64,000 nt of DNA from Candidatus Andeanibacterium colombiense (GCA_029202985.1 CP119316.1:2108001-2172000), one strand, 5' to 3'. Positions 25,090 to 33,678 are shown, numbered from the stretch's first letter. A program made the numbers and translations. Notes: a model not told the origin generated them from the letters alone.

Positions 25090-25097
25090 GCCTGCGC

Positions 25098-25178
25098 CGA
25101 TCCCCCGCGAAAGCGGGGGTCTCGGGCGGCGAGACGCGGCGATGGAACTGCCTGTGGTCCCCGCCTGCGCGGGGACGC
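25098..25178. repeat. REP-like palindromic element, copy 4
   Basis: Left arm ATCCCCCGCGAAAGCGGGGGTCT-like and right arm TGGTCCCCGCCTGCGCGGGGAC-like, with about 25 bases between, matching the family at 15432, 17474 and 23484. It lies between the lipoprotein gene and the end of the suf operon and could end both transcripts. Confidence 0.7.
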
Positions 25179-25189
25179 AAATTTCTGCC

Positions 25190-25546
25190 TCAGACGGTAA
25201 AGCTCTCGCCGCAGCCGCAGGCGCCCTTGGCGTTGGGGTTCTCGAACACGAAGCCGGCGGTGAAATCGTCTTCCTGCCAGTCCATGGTCGAGCCGACGAG
25301 ATAGAGCACCGAGGCGCCGTCGATGAAGAAAATCCCGCCCGGGGTCTCGATCTTCTCGTCGAACGGCAGCGCCTCGCTCACGTAATCGACCGAATAGGCG
25401 AGACCCGAGCAGCCGCGCCGCGGGGTCGAAAGCTTGACCCCGACCGCATCTGCCGGCGCCTTCGACATCAGCTCCGCCACGCGCGCTTCGGCGGCGGCAG
25501 TCAGGGCGACGGCGGCGGGGCGGGCACGGAGTTTGGTGTCGGTCAT
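25190..25546 (-). CDS. sufA: SufA/IscA-type iron-sulfur carrier
   Basis: 118 residues, last gene of the suf operon. The HesB/IscA fold is shown by TAAAEARVAELMSK, then the three conserved cysteines in RRGCSGLAYSVDYV and GACGCGES near the C-terminus. A-type carriers accept a nascent cluster from SufBCD and pass it to apoproteins. ATG 25546 overlaps the stop of the DUF59 gene by one base (TGATG). A second A-type carrier, ErpA-like, is at 53176. Confidence 0.92.
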   Translation of the reverse strand: MTDTKLRARPAAVALTAAAEARVAELMSKAPADAVGVKLSTPRRGCSGLAYSVDYVSEALPFDEKIETPGGIFFIDGASVLYLVGSTMDWQEDDFTAGFVFENPNAKGACGCGESFTV

Positions 25547-26046
25547 CACAGCATTCCCAGTTCGAGGCGCGCTTCGTCGCTCATCTTCGCCGGGTCCCAC
25601 GGCGGATCCCAGACCAGATTGACCTCGGCATCGCGGATACCCGGCACTGCGTTCACCCGCATCTCGACCTCCGAGGGCATCGATTCGGCGACCGGGCAAT
25701 GCGGGGTAGTGAGCGTCATCGTCACCACCGCGTCGCCGTCCGCGGTCACGTCCACCCCGTATATAAGGCCTAGGTCGTAGATATTCACCGGGATCTCGGG
25801 ATCGTAGATGTCCTTGAGCGAGTCGACGACCGCTTCGTAGAGCGCACCGCCCGGTTCGCCGGGATTCGCGGCTTCGGGCTTATGGCTGAGGAAGCCTTCG
25901 AGATAGTCGCGCTTGCGCTCGAGCTTCTCGCCCGCGCTTTCCGGCACGCTCTCGTCAGGATCGACACGCGCGCGGGGCGGCGCCTCGACGCCATCGACCT
26001 GCTCGACTTCGAATTTGGGGTCGTTCTCACTCATCTGGGAAGTCAT
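25546..26046 (-). CDS. sufT: SUF system DUF59/SufT-type assembly protein
   Basis: 166 residues: an acidic N-terminal stretch, then a DUF59/MIP18 domain (about 65-165) with VVDSLKDIYDPEIPVNIYDLGLIYGV, VTMTLTTPHCPVAESMP with the conserved Cys, and NLVWDPPWDPAKMSDEARLELG. SufT-like proteins help mature Fe-S proteins under high demand. It sits between sufS and sufA with one-base overlaps on both sides, as in other alphaproteobacterial suf operons. Confidence 0.9.
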   Translation of the reverse strand: MTSQMSENDPKFEVEQVDGVEAPPRARVDPDESVPESAGEKLERKRDYLEGFLSHKPEAANPGEPGGALYEAVVDSLKDIYDPEIPVNIYDLGLIYGVDVTADGDAVVTMTLTTPHCPVAESMPSEVEMRVNAVPGIRDAEVNLVWDPPWDPAKMSDEARLELGML

Positions 26047-27260
26047 TAGGCGAAAATCCTCTTGGTCCGCTCGATACCGGCAAGCAGCGCTGCAATATCG
26101 CCTTCATCGGAATAGATGCCGAAGCTCGCCCGCGCGGTCGCGGGCACACCGAGATGTTCCATCAGCGGCTGGGCGCAGTGGTGGCCCGCGCGGATCGCGA
26201 CATTCGCCTCGTCGAGGATCGTCCCGAGATCGTGCGGGTGGATCCCGTCGATCGCGAAGCTGACGATCCCGGCCGCGTCTTCCGGGCCGAATACGGTCAC
26301 GTCGTTCATCCCGCGCAGGGCCTCGCGCAGATTGCGCACCAGGGCGTTCTCGTGCCGCTCGGCCACGTCGAGCCCGATCGCTTCGAGATAATCGACCGCC
26401 GCGCCGAACCCGATCGCCTCGGCGATCGCCGGCGTGCCGGCCTCGAACCGCTGCGGAGCGAGGGCATAGGTGGTCTTCGCGAAGGTGACCTTGTCGATCA
26501 TCGAGCCGCCGCCCTGATAGGGGGGCATCGCGTCGAGGATCTCGGCCCGCGCCCACAAGGCGCCGATCCCGGTCGGGCCGTAGAGCTTGTGCGCGCTGAA
26601 GGCATAGAAGTCGCAGCCGATTTCGGCGACATCGACCTTGAGCCGGGGCACTGCCTGGCACCCGTCGATCAATATCTTCGCGCCGATATTGTGTGCGATT
26701 TCCGTCGCGCGTTTCGCGTCGAGCGGCGAACCGAGCACGTTCGAGACATGGGCGAAGGCGACGAGCTTGTGCCGTTCGGTCAGCATCGCCTCGGCCGCGT
26801 CGAGATCGATCTTGCCGTCGGCGGTCAACGGGGCAACGTCGATCGCCGCGCCGGTGCGCTCGGCGATCAGCTGCCACGGCACGATGTTCGAATGATGCTC
26901 CAGTACCGAGAGCAGGATGCGGTCGCCAGCCTTCAGGTTCGCCGCGCCCCAGCTTGCCGCGACGAGATTGATCGCCTCGGTCGCGCCGCGGGTGAAGACG
27001 ATCTCGTTTTCCTTGCCGCCGACGAACGCCGCCACGCGCCGGCGCGCCGACTCATAGGCCAGGGTCATCTCGGCCGAGCGCGCATAGACCCCGCGGTGGA
27101 CCGTCGCGTAATCCGGGCCCAGCGCCTGCGCGACCGCATCGATCACTTGCCTTGGCTTCTGCGCGGTCGCGGCGGTGTCGAGGTAATGCCATTCGCGGCC
27201 ATCCACGGCGACAAGGCCGGGGAAGTCCGTCTTGCGAGAGAGGGTTTCGACCGTGCTCAT
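26046..27260 (-). CDS. sufS: Cysteine desulfurase SufS
   Basis: 404 residues, class-V aminotransferase fold with PLP. Markers: HYLDTAATAQKP, TVHRGVYARSAEMTLAYE, FTRGATEAINLVA, DFYAFSAHKLYGPTGIGALWA with the PLP lysine, and the catalytic loop GHHCAQP with Cys362. It releases sulfur from cysteine as a persulfide for cluster assembly. No sufE is in this operon; in this arrangement a SufE or SufU partner would have to be elsewhere. Overlaps sufD by four bases. Confidence 0.96.
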   Translation of the reverse strand: MSTVETLSRKTDFPGLVAVDGREWHYLDTAATAQKPRQVIDAVAQALGPDYATVHRGVYARSAEMTLAYESARRRVAAFVGGKENEIVFTRGATEAINLVAASWGAANLKAGDRILLSVLEHHSNIVPWQLIAERTGAAIDVAPLTADGKIDLDAAEAMLTERHKLVAFAHVSNVLGSPLDAKRATEIAHNIGAKILIDGCQAVPRLKVDVAEIGCDFYAFSAHKLYGPTGIGALWARAEILDAMPPYQGGGSMIDKVTFAKTTYALAPQRFEAGTPAIAEAIGFGAAVDYLEAIGLDVAERHENALVRNLREALRGMNDVTVFGPEDAAGIVSFAIDGIHPHDLGTILDEANVAIRAGHHCAQPLMEHLGVPATARASFGIYSDEGDIAALLAGIERTKRIFA

Positions 27261-28015
27261 GCGACTTCCTCACCGAGCACGGCGAGTGCCTCCTCGAGCA
27301 GCGCATCGCGCTCATCCGCATCGCCCAGCGCGTGGAATGCATCGGCGACGAAAGCGCGGATCAGCAATTTGCGCGCCGCCTCGGGCGGGATTCCGCGCGC
27401 GGCCATGTAGAAGGCGGCGGTCTGGTCGAGCGCTCCGATCGCCGCGCCGTGGGCGCATTTGACGTCGTCCGCGAAGATCTCAAGCTCGGGCTTGGCGTTG
27501 GCGGAGGCGCCCTTCTCGAGCAGCATCGCGCGGAAATTCTGCGCCGCGTCGGTCTTCTGCGCATCGCGCGCGACTTCGAGCCGACCGAGGAAATTGCCGG
27601 TCGCCCGGCCCCAATGGACCGCACGGACGGTCTGGTTGCTGGTCGCCTCGGGCTCGGCGTGCTCGACCCGGGTCACGAATTCGCGGGTCGCGTCCCCGCC
27701 GCCGATGGTGACGCCGCCGAACTCGAAATGCGCGGCCTTGCCCAGCCGGACCTCGATTTCGAGGCGGGTGTAGGCGCTGGCCGAGACGATCGCATAGATC
27801 TCCGCCCGCGCGCCTTCGCCCAGCACCATCCGCACACGGTGGATGCCGGGATGTGCTTCATCGAGGATCAGCGTCTTCGAACGCGTCTCGCCCGCCGCCA
27901 GCGTGACCTCGTGCCACACGTCGAGGTTCTCCGGCACCAGCGCTTCGAGCGCGGCCGGATCGGCGTAGCGCCAGTTCTCGTCACGGGTGGTGGGAAGGGT
28001 GGCGAGCTCGGTCAT
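27257..28015 (-). CDS. sufD: Fe-S cluster assembly protein SufD
   Basis: 252 residues, at the short end for SufD because the N-terminal helical part is reduced. The right-handed beta-helix core and the C-terminal motif KCAHGAAIGALDQTAAFYMAARGIPPEAARKLLI (given in parts) identify it. It pairs with SufB in the SufBC2D scaffold; His/Glu at the interface take part in cluster building. Four-base overlaps with sufC and sufS. Confidence 0.92.
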   Translation of the reverse strand: MTELATLPTTRDENWRYADPAALEALVPENLDVWHEVTLAAGETRSKTLILDEAHPGIHRVRMVLGEGARAEIYAIVSASAYTRLEIEVRLGKAAHFEFGGVTIGGGDATREFVTRVEHAEPEATSNQTVRAVHWGRATGNFLGRLEVARDAQKTDAAQNFRAMLLEKGASANAKPELEIFADDVKCAHGAAIGALDQTAAFYMAARGIPPEAARKLLIRAFVADAFHALGDADERDALLEEALAVLGEEVA

Positions 28016-28752
28016 ACGACGGCTTCGTAGCCTTCCTCTTCGAGCTGCAGCGCCAGTTCGGGTCCACCGCTCGTCACGATCCGGCCCTTCGCGAGCACAT
28101 GGACCACGTCCGGTTTCACGTAATCGAGCAGGCGCTGGTAATGGGTGATCAGCAGCACGGCCTTGTCGGGCGCGCGCATGATCGCATTGATCCCTTCGCC
28201 GACGATCCGCAGCGCATCGATGTCGAGGCCCGAGTCCGTCTCGTCCAGCACAGCGAAGCCCGGATCGAGAATGCCCATCTGGACCATCTCGGCGCGCTTC
28301 TTCTCGCCGCCCGAGAAGCCGACGTTGACCGGCCGCTTGAGCATTTCCATGTCGAGCTTGAGCAGCCCGGCCTTGTCCTTCGCCAGCTTGAGAAACTCGC
28401 CGCCCGACAGCGGCTCCTCCCCGCGCCCCTTGCGCTGCGCATTGAGCGCCTCGCGCAGGAACTGGGCGAAGGAGACGCCCGGAATCTCCACCGGATACTG
28501 GAACCCGAGGAACAGCCCCGCCGCCGCGCGCTCATGCGGTTCGAGATCGAGCAATTCGATGCCGTTGAAGCTGACCGAACCCTGCGTGACCTCGTAGCCC
28601 GGCCGACCGCCGAGCACATAGGCGAGCGTCGACTTGCCCGCTCCGTTCGGCCCCATGATCGCATGCATCTCCCCCGCGCCGACGCTGAGCGTCAGCCCGT
28701 TGAGGATCTGCTTGCCGCCCACTTCGGCATGGAGGTTTTCAATCTTGAGCAT
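28012..28752 (-). CDS. sufC: Fe-S cluster assembly ATPase SufC
   Basis: 247 residues from ATG 28752, which has CAGGA seven bases upstream. An ABC-type ATPase: Walker A GPNGAGKSTL, Q-loop region LFLGFQYPVEIPGVSF, signature GFSGGEKKRAEM, Walker B AVLDETDSGLD and switch His in LITHYQRLL. It drives conformational change in the SufB-SufD scaffold. Its start lies inside the last 14 bases of a small membrane-protein gene. Confidence 0.95.
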   Translation of the reverse strand: MLKIENLHAEVGGKQILNGLTLSVGAGEMHAIMGPNGAGKSTLAYVLGGRPGYEVTQGSVSFNGIELLDLEPHERAAAGLFLGFQYPVEIPGVSFAQFLREALNAQRKGRGEEPLSGGEFLKLAKDKAGLLKLDMEMLKRPVNVGFSGGEKKRAEMVQMGILDPGFAVLDETDSGLDIDALRIVGEGINAIMRAPDKAVLLITHYQRLLDYVKPDVVHVLAKGRIVTSGGPELALQLEEEGYEAVV

Positions 28753-28984
28753 TTTTAATCCTGATGATCGCTGGATCGCGGCCTTCTTGTCGAGCAATCG
28801 AGCGACGCCTGAGCTCCCAAATTGAGGAGAAAAGGAATGCGATCCCTATGGCCAAGCTCAGGCCGAGCGAGAAATTCTCACCTTTCGGAAGGTCATCGAA
28901 ATAGGCGCGCACCAGCGAAGAAATACCCAGTACACCCCACGTCCAAGGCAGTAGCCCGTACCTATCGGTATAGATGGTCTTCAT
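28739..28984 (-). CDS. Small membrane protein within the suf operon
   Basis: An 81-residue protein from ATG 28984, whose first bases overlap the DUF559 stop (ATGA) and whose 3' end overlaps sufC by 14 bases. It has two hydrophobic segments (LLPWTWGVLGISSLVRAYF and GLSLAIGIAFLFSSIWEL) and a charged C-terminus. No family recognised. The tight overlaps on both sides are the main evidence that it is translated. Confidence 0.6.
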   Translation of the reverse strand: MKTIYTDRYGLLPWTWGVLGISSLVRAYFDDLPKGENFSLGLSLAIGIAFLFSSIWELRRRSIARQEGRDPAIIRIKNAQD

Positions 28985-29433
28985 CCCGCCCTCCCGATCC
29001 GGGGCCGCTCGAAAGGCTTGGCCAAATCGTCCACGATCGCCGCGACCACCGTCTCGATATTCTCCAGCACCTGCTGGTCCGAGAAGCGCAGCACGCGCAC
29101 GCCCACTTCGGTGAGCTTGCGGTCGCTCAATTCGGCGATGGCCGCTTCGGAGCCTTCGGTGCCGCCGATCTCGAGCACCAGCCAGCGCGGCTTGCAGGCG
29201 AAATCTGCGATGGTCGAACCCATCACAACTTCGCGGTTGAACGCGAAGCCGAGCTGCTTGTCCTTTAGGTGTTCCCACAGTGCCGCCTGCGCGGGGGTGG
29301 GGTCACGGCGCTGTGCGCGGGCGCGGGCCCGCAACGCCTCGGCACGTGCGGGCGAGACTTTCCAGCCGCGGGTGCGGTCGGCGGGCTTGTCAGCCGACGG
29401 AGTGGAGATGCTGAGTTTGCGACGTTCGGCCAT
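28981..29433 (-). CDS. DUF559 domain protein inserted between sufB and sufC
   Basis: 150 residues. The DUF559 domain, a small relative of very-short-patch-repair (PD-(D/E)XK-like) nucleases, is recognisable in RARAQRRDPTPAQAALWEHL, LGFAFNREVVMGSTIADFACKPRWLVLEIGG, and VLRFSDQQVLENIETVVAAI. The usual acidic residues (Asp in IADFAC, Glu in VLEIGG) are present. An N-terminal basic stretch precedes it. It overlaps sufB by one base and the next gene by four, so it is an embedded member of the suf transcript, though no Fe-S role is known. Confidence 0.82.
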   Translation of the reverse strand: MAERRKLSISTPSADKPADRTRGWKVSPARAEALRARARAQRRDPTPAQAALWEHLKDKQLGFAFNREVVMGSTIADFACKPRWLVLEIGGTEGSEAAIAELSDRKLTEVGVRVLRFSDQQVLENIETVVAAIVDDLAKPFERPRIGRAG

Positions 29434-30914
29434 TACCCGACACTTCCTTCAAGACTGATTCCAAGCAACTTCTGCGCCTCCACCGCGAATTCCATCGGCA
29501 GCTGCTGCAGCACCTCTTTGGCGAAGCCGTTGACGATCAGCGCGACCGCCTCTTCCTGGCCCAATCCACGTTGCATTGCGTAGAACAGCTGGTCGTCGCT
29601 GATCTTGCTGGTGGTCGCCTCGTGCTCGATCTGGGCCGAGGGGTTCTTGACCTCGATATAGGGCACCGTATGCGCGCCGCATTTGTCGCCCAGCAGCAGC
29701 GAATCGCACTGGGTGAAATTGCGCACATTGTCGGCATTCGCGGCGACCCGGACCAGCCCGCGGTAGGTGTTGTTGCTCCTGCCCGCGCTGATGCCCTTCG
29801 AAACGATCGTCGAGCGGCTGCCCTTGCCGTTGTGGATCATCTTGGTGCCGGTATCGGCCTGCTGGTAATTGTTGGTCACCGCGACGGAGTAGAATTCGCC
29901 GACCGAATCCTCGCCGTTCAGGACACAGCTCGGATATTTCCAGGTGATCGCGCTGCCGGTCTCGACCTGGGTCCAGCTGACCTTGCTGCGCTTGCCCTGG
30001 CAGAGCGCGCGCTTGGTCACGAAATTGTAGATTCCGCCCAGCCCCTCGGCATTGCCGGGATACCAGTTCTGCACGGTCGAATATTTGATCTCGGCATCGT
30101 CGAGCGCGACCAGTTCGACCACCGCGGCATGCAGCTGGTTCTCGTCGCGCATCGGCGCGGTGCAGCCTTCGAGGTAGGAGACGTAGGCGCCCTTGTCGGC
30201 GATGATCAGCGTGCGTTCGAACTGGCCGGTGTTCTCCGCATTGATGCGGAAGTAGGTGCTCAGCTCCATCGGGCAGCGCACGCCTTCGGGGACATAGACG
30301 AAGGTCCCGTCCGAAAAGACCGCGCAGTTGAGCGCGGCGAAGTAATTATCGTGCTGCGGCACGACCTTGCCGAGCCACTTCTGGACCATTTCCGGATATT
30401 CGCGGATCGCCTCGCTGATCGAGCGAAAGATCACCCCGGCCGCTTCGAGCTCGGCGCGGAAGGTGGTCGCGACGCTGACGCTGTCGAACACCGCATCGAC
30501 CGCGACCTTGCGCGCGCCTTCGACGCCGGCGAGGACCTTCTGTTCCTCGATCGGGATGCCGAGCTTCTCATAGACCTTGAGGATCTCGGGATCGACCTCG
30601 TTGAGGCTGCCGAGCGAGGGCTTCTTGGTCGGCTCGGCGTAATAATAGGCGTCCTGGTAGTCGATCGGCGGAATGTCGAGCTTGGCCCAGTCGGGCGCCG
30701 GCATCGTCAGCCACAGGCGGTAGGCCTTGAGGCGCCATTCGAGCATCCATTCGGGCTCGTTCTTCTTCGCCGAAATATAACGGACCGTGTCTTCGCTCAG
30801 CCCCTTCGGCGCGAAGGTCTGTTCGATGTCGCTCGAGAAACCCCATTCGTAGGTTTCGAGCTTCTTCGCCGCGTCGCGTGCTTCCTGGTCGCGCAGGGTG
30901 GTTTCCTCGGTCAT
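29433..30914 (-). CDS. sufB: Fe-S cluster assembly scaffold SufB
   Basis: 493 residues, typical length. Landmarks are WMLEWRLKAYRLW, PPIDYQDAYYYAEP, GVRCPMELSTYFRINA, YLEGCTAPMRDENQLHAAVVEL, YSTVQNWYPG, CVLNGEDSVGEFYSVA and SDDQLFYAMQRGL. It is the main scaffold of SufBCD on which clusters are assembled; the conserved Cys in EGCTAP and others act in sulfur transfer. First structural gene of the operon, overlapping the regulator by four bases. Confidence 0.96.
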   Translation of the reverse strand: MTEETTLRDQEARDAAKKLETYEWGFSSDIEQTFAPKGLSEDTVRYISAKKNEPEWMLEWRLKAYRLWLTMPAPDWAKLDIPPIDYQDAYYYAEPTKKPSLGSLNEVDPEILKVYEKLGIPIEEQKVLAGVEGARKVAVDAVFDSVSVATTFRAELEAAGVIFRSISEAIREYPEMVQKWLGKVVPQHDNYFAALNCAVFSDGTFVYVPEGVRCPMELSTYFRINAENTGQFERTLIIADKGAYVSYLEGCTAPMRDENQLHAAVVELVALDDAEIKYSTVQNWYPGNAEGLGGIYNFVTKRALCQGKRSKVSWTQVETGSAITWKYPSCVLNGEDSVGEFYSVAVTNNYQQADTGTKMIHNGKGSRSTIVSKGISAGRSNNTYRGLVRVAANADNVRNFTQCDSLLLGDKCGAHTVPYIEVKNPSAQIEHEATTSKISDDQLFYAMQRGLGQEEAVALIVNGFAKEVLQQLPMEFAVEAQKLLGISLEGSVG

Positions 30915-31345
30915 GCCGGCTCTCCGATTACGGGGATCTCGGCGGCATTGACGAAGCGGGTCAACGGAACCTCAGCCAGCGCACCGCGCATCGCGGCATT
31001 GACCGCGCCCCAGTGCGGGCGAGCGGCGCAGGAGCCTTCGAGCGTGCAATCGTGGCGCCCTTCCTCGACACAGGAGGTCAGCGCGATCGGCCCTTCGACC
31101 GCCTCGACGATGTCGGCCAGAGTGATCGCCGCCGCCGGCCGGGCAAGCTGGAGCCCGCCATGCGCGCCGCGGACCGAGCGCAGCAGCCCGGCGCCCGACA
31201 GCATGCTGACCAGCTTCTGCACGGTCGGCACCGGCAGGCGGGTTTCTTCCGCCAGTTGCGCGGCCGAGACGCGCGCGCCGCCGCAATGGCGCGCGGCGGC
31301 GCTCATCGTGACGACGGCATAATCGGCCATGCTCGAAAGACGCAT
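30911..31345 (-). CDS. Rrf2-family SUF operon regulator
   Basis: 144 residues from ATG 31345. The N-terminal winged helix matches Rrf2/IscR (MRLSSMADYAVVTMSAAA, RVSAAQLAEETRLPVPTVQKLVSML, RGAHGGLQLARP). Three cysteines follow in the sensor loop with spacing C-X7-C-X5-C (about residues 92-106), suited to bind a cluster. It heads the operon it presumably controls, as in the alphaproteobacterial SUF regulators. The 5' region holds a possible promoter (TTGCAA, 16 bases, TAGATG) on the minus strand near 31380-31408. Confidence 0.9.
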   Translation of the reverse strand: MRLSSMADYAVVTMSAAARHCGGARVSAAQLAEETRLPVPTVQKLVSMLSGAGLLRSVRGAHGGLQLARPAAAITLADIVEAVEGPIALTSCVEEGRHDCTLEGSCAARPHWGAVNAAMRGALAEVPLTRFVNAAEIPVIGEPA

Positions 31346-31446
31346 ATTGCGACCCGTTCTCAAATCGGAGTGATTCGTTCCGGTTTCATCTAGGGATCGG
31401 TCATCGCATTGCAACATGGAATGCGGCGATTGCGCGCGTCAGGCAG

Positions 31447-31483
31447 AAAAAAGGGCGGCCATCCCGTGGGAGGCCGCCCTAAG
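31447..31483 (-). terminator. Orphan Rho-independent terminator, minus strand
   Basis: A perfect 9-bp stem (AGGGCGGCC / GGCCGCCCT, arms 31452-31460 and 31472-31480) is followed on the minus strand by six T residues. It is upstream of the suf regulator promoter and downstream of no visible minus-strand gene, so it must end a transcript arising in the gene-free stretch 31484-31920. Confidence 0.75.
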
Positions 31484-31920
31484 TCGAGAACTCGAAAACA
31501 TTGCTGCTCCGAGCCCTTCGGGTCGCAAAGCCGCTGTAGCACGAATGGCGTGAGCGAATTGTAAGAAAGCGACATCCCCAGTGGCATTTGGGCGACAGAC
31601 CCCACAATAATGCGCGGCGGTCACAGCGGCCCACACGTGCACGCCGCGTTGCCGCTCGATCCGAAGCGGCGCATCGACGGGCGATTCGCGCCCTGTGGCT
31701 TTTCGCCCGCGCCAAGCGCGCGGAGCGCTGCAGCTACCCTGCCGGGTGTTTGCTTGGATGAAAGGCGCCCTTTCCTCCTGTCCTACAAGCGCTGCATCTG
31801 CCATTGTCACCCAGGACGCCGCAGATTCATCCGTGACAGCCTGTTTGCTGCAGGTCACATGGCCAGTCTGAAAACGTGTCATAAGTGATTGAATAAACAG
31901 CAAAAATTCCGGAAAGTCAC
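31484..31920. other. Gene-free stretch with a candidate minus-strand small RNA
   Basis: No convincing protein in any frame. On the minus strand TTACAA and TGCTAC, 17 bases apart (about 31564 to 31536), could start an RNA of roughly 80-90 bases ending at the terminator at 31447, containing small hairpins such as CCC-GAA-GGG. Further up, GTGACCTG with CAGG...GTCAC near 31835-31862 also folds. The ggt promoter must lie at the right end. None of the known stable-RNA signatures was recognised. Confidence 0.35.
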
Positions 31921-33678
31921 ATGGTTTCACCGCGCGTTCCGCGTCACCTTCCCCAGCGCCTGACCCTCGCATTCGCCGCCTTCGCCCTCGCCGCCTGTAC
32001 CGCCGACGGCGGCGATGCGGTCGCTTCCACGCCGCAGCTCGCAACCTCGGGGCCCGAGACCGCCGGCGTCGTCAGCGCCGCCGATCCGCGCGCCGCCGAA
32101 GCCGGGGCGGAGATGCTCCGTAAGGGCGGCAGTGCGACCGATGCGGCGATCGCGACGATGCTGGCGCTGGGCGTGATCGAACCGCAGAGTTCGGGCATCG
32201 GCGGCGGCGGGTTTCTCGTCACCGGCGACAAGGCTGGCGCGGTCGCCACCTTCGACGGGCGCGAGACCGCGCCGATGGCCGCGGGGCCGGACTGGTTCCT
32301 CGACGCCGCGGGCAAGCCGCGCGGCTTCATGGATGCGGTGCGCTCGGGCCTCAGCGTCGGCGTCCCGGGCAATCTCCGCCTCGCGGCCAAGGCGCATGAG
32401 CGCGGCGGCAAGCTTCCGTGGAAGACCCTGTTCGACCCCGCCATCGCGCTGGCGGGGAACGGCTTCGCGATCACCGAGCGGATGCACGGCTTCCTCGGCG
32501 ATGCGAAGGACCGCGCGGCCGCGAGCCCCTCCGGGCAGAAACTGTTCTACGATGCGGACGGAAATCCGCTGCCGGTCGGGACCGTGGTGAAGAACCCGGA
32601 ACTTGCCGCGACGCTGAAGAAGATCGCCGCGCAAGGCCCCGACGCTTTCTATACGGGCGACAATGCGCTCGCCATCGCAACGAAGGTTTCCGCCGCCACG
32701 CCCGGCCCGCGCGGCATGGTGACCGGCGACATCGAGCATTATACCGCCAGGGAGCGCGAGCCGGTCTGCGGCCATTACCGGACCTACCGGATCTGCGGGA
32801 TGGGCCCGCCTTCGTCCGGCGCGACCACGGTGATCGCGATCCTCGACCAGCTCGAAGGCTTCGACATGACTGCGCTGGGCAAGGATTCGCCGGTCGCGTG
32901 GCACCTGTTCGCCGAATCGCAGCGCCTCGCCTTCGCCGACCGCGAGCTTTATCTCGGTGACAGCGATTTCATCCAGGTGCCGGTGGCGGGCCTGGTCGAC
33001 GAAGCCTATCTGCGGCAGCGCGGCGCGCTGATCTCGCCCGACCATACGATGGCGGGCGCGACCGCCGGCACCCCGCCGGCCGCGGCCTCTCTGTCATGGG
33101 CCGATGGCGACGAGCCGGAAGAACACGGCACCACCCATTTCGTTGCGATCGACCAGTGGGGCGACGCGGCCAGTTATACCTCGACAGTCGAGGGCTCGTT
33201 CGGTTCGGGGCTGATGGTCGGCGGCTATTACCTCAACAACGAACTGACCGATTTCAGCTTCTCGCCCGATATGAACGGACGCCCGGTCGCCAATCGGGTC
33301 GAGCCGGGAAAGCGCCCGCGCAGCTCGATGGCGCCGACCCTGGTCTATGACAAGGATGGGAAGTTGGTGCTGGCGATCGGCGCGGCCGGCGGGGCAACGA
33401 TCCCGGTGCAGGTAGCGAAGGCACTGGTCGGCTGGATCGACTGGCACCTGTCGGCACAGGACGCGATCGCTCTGCCGATGCTCTATTCGCCGGGCGATGC
33501 GATCACGCTCGAACCGGGCTCGCCGCTGGAAGCAATGGTTCCGGCGCTGACCGCGCTCGGCCATGCCAGCATCGCCGAACGGCCGATGCCGCTAAAGGCC
33601 AACGCGGTCGAACGCACCGCCGCCGGCTGGCGCGGCGCGGCCGATCCGCGCAGCGAGGGCGGCTCGGTCAAGCAATAG
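31921..33678 (+). CDS. ggt: Gamma-glutamyltransferase
   Basis: 585 residues. It hydrolyses or transfers the gamma-glutamyl group of glutathione and related compounds in the periplasm. The signal has a lipobox-like ALAAC (Cys about residue 22), so a lipoprotein is possible. Large subunit markers: GVVSAADPRAAEAGAEMLRKGGSATDAAIA, GIGGGGFLV. The autoprocessing site is EEHGTTHF, with the nucleophile Thr404, followed by NNELTDFS, GKRPRSSMAPTLV and GAAGG. Single gene with a short leader (GGAAAG before the ATG). Confidence 0.95.
   Translation: MVSPRVPRHLPQRLTLAFAAFALAACTADGGDAVASTPQLATSGPETAGVVSAADPRAAEAGAEMLRKGGSATDAAIATMLALGVIEPQSSGIGGGGFLVTGDKAGAVATFDGRETAPMAAGPDWFLDAAGKPRGFMDAVRSGLSVGVPGNLRLAAKAHERGGKLPWKTLFDPAIALAGNGFAITERMHGFLGDAKDRAAASPSGQKLFYDADGNPLPVGTVVKNPELAATLKKIAAQGPDAFYTGDNALAIATKVSAATPGPRGMVTGDIEHYTAREREPVCGHYRTYRICGMGPPSSGATTVIAILDQLEGFDMTALGKDSPVAWHLFAESQRLAFADRELYLGDSDFIQVPVAGLVDEAYLRQRGALISPDHTMAGATAGTPPAAASLSWADGDEPEEHGTTHFVAIDQWGDAASYTSTVEGSFGSGLMVGGYYLNNELTDFSFSPDMNGRPVANRVEPGKRPRSSMAPTLVYDKDGKLVLAIGAAGGATIPVQVAKALVGWIDWHLSAQDAIALPMLYSPGDAITLEPGSPLEAMVPALTALGHASIAERPMPLKANAVERTAAGWRGAADPRSEGGSVKQ

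Noticed and set aside
29571..31322. 583-codon plus-strand frame opposite sufB
   Set aside because: SufB and the Rrf2 regulator on the other strand are unambiguous; no known domain in the plus-strand product.
31484..31920. RNase P RNA on the minus strand
   Set aside because: AGGAGGAAAGGG resembles the GAGGAAAGUCC core, but the following CCGGGC and the other conserved blocks are missing.
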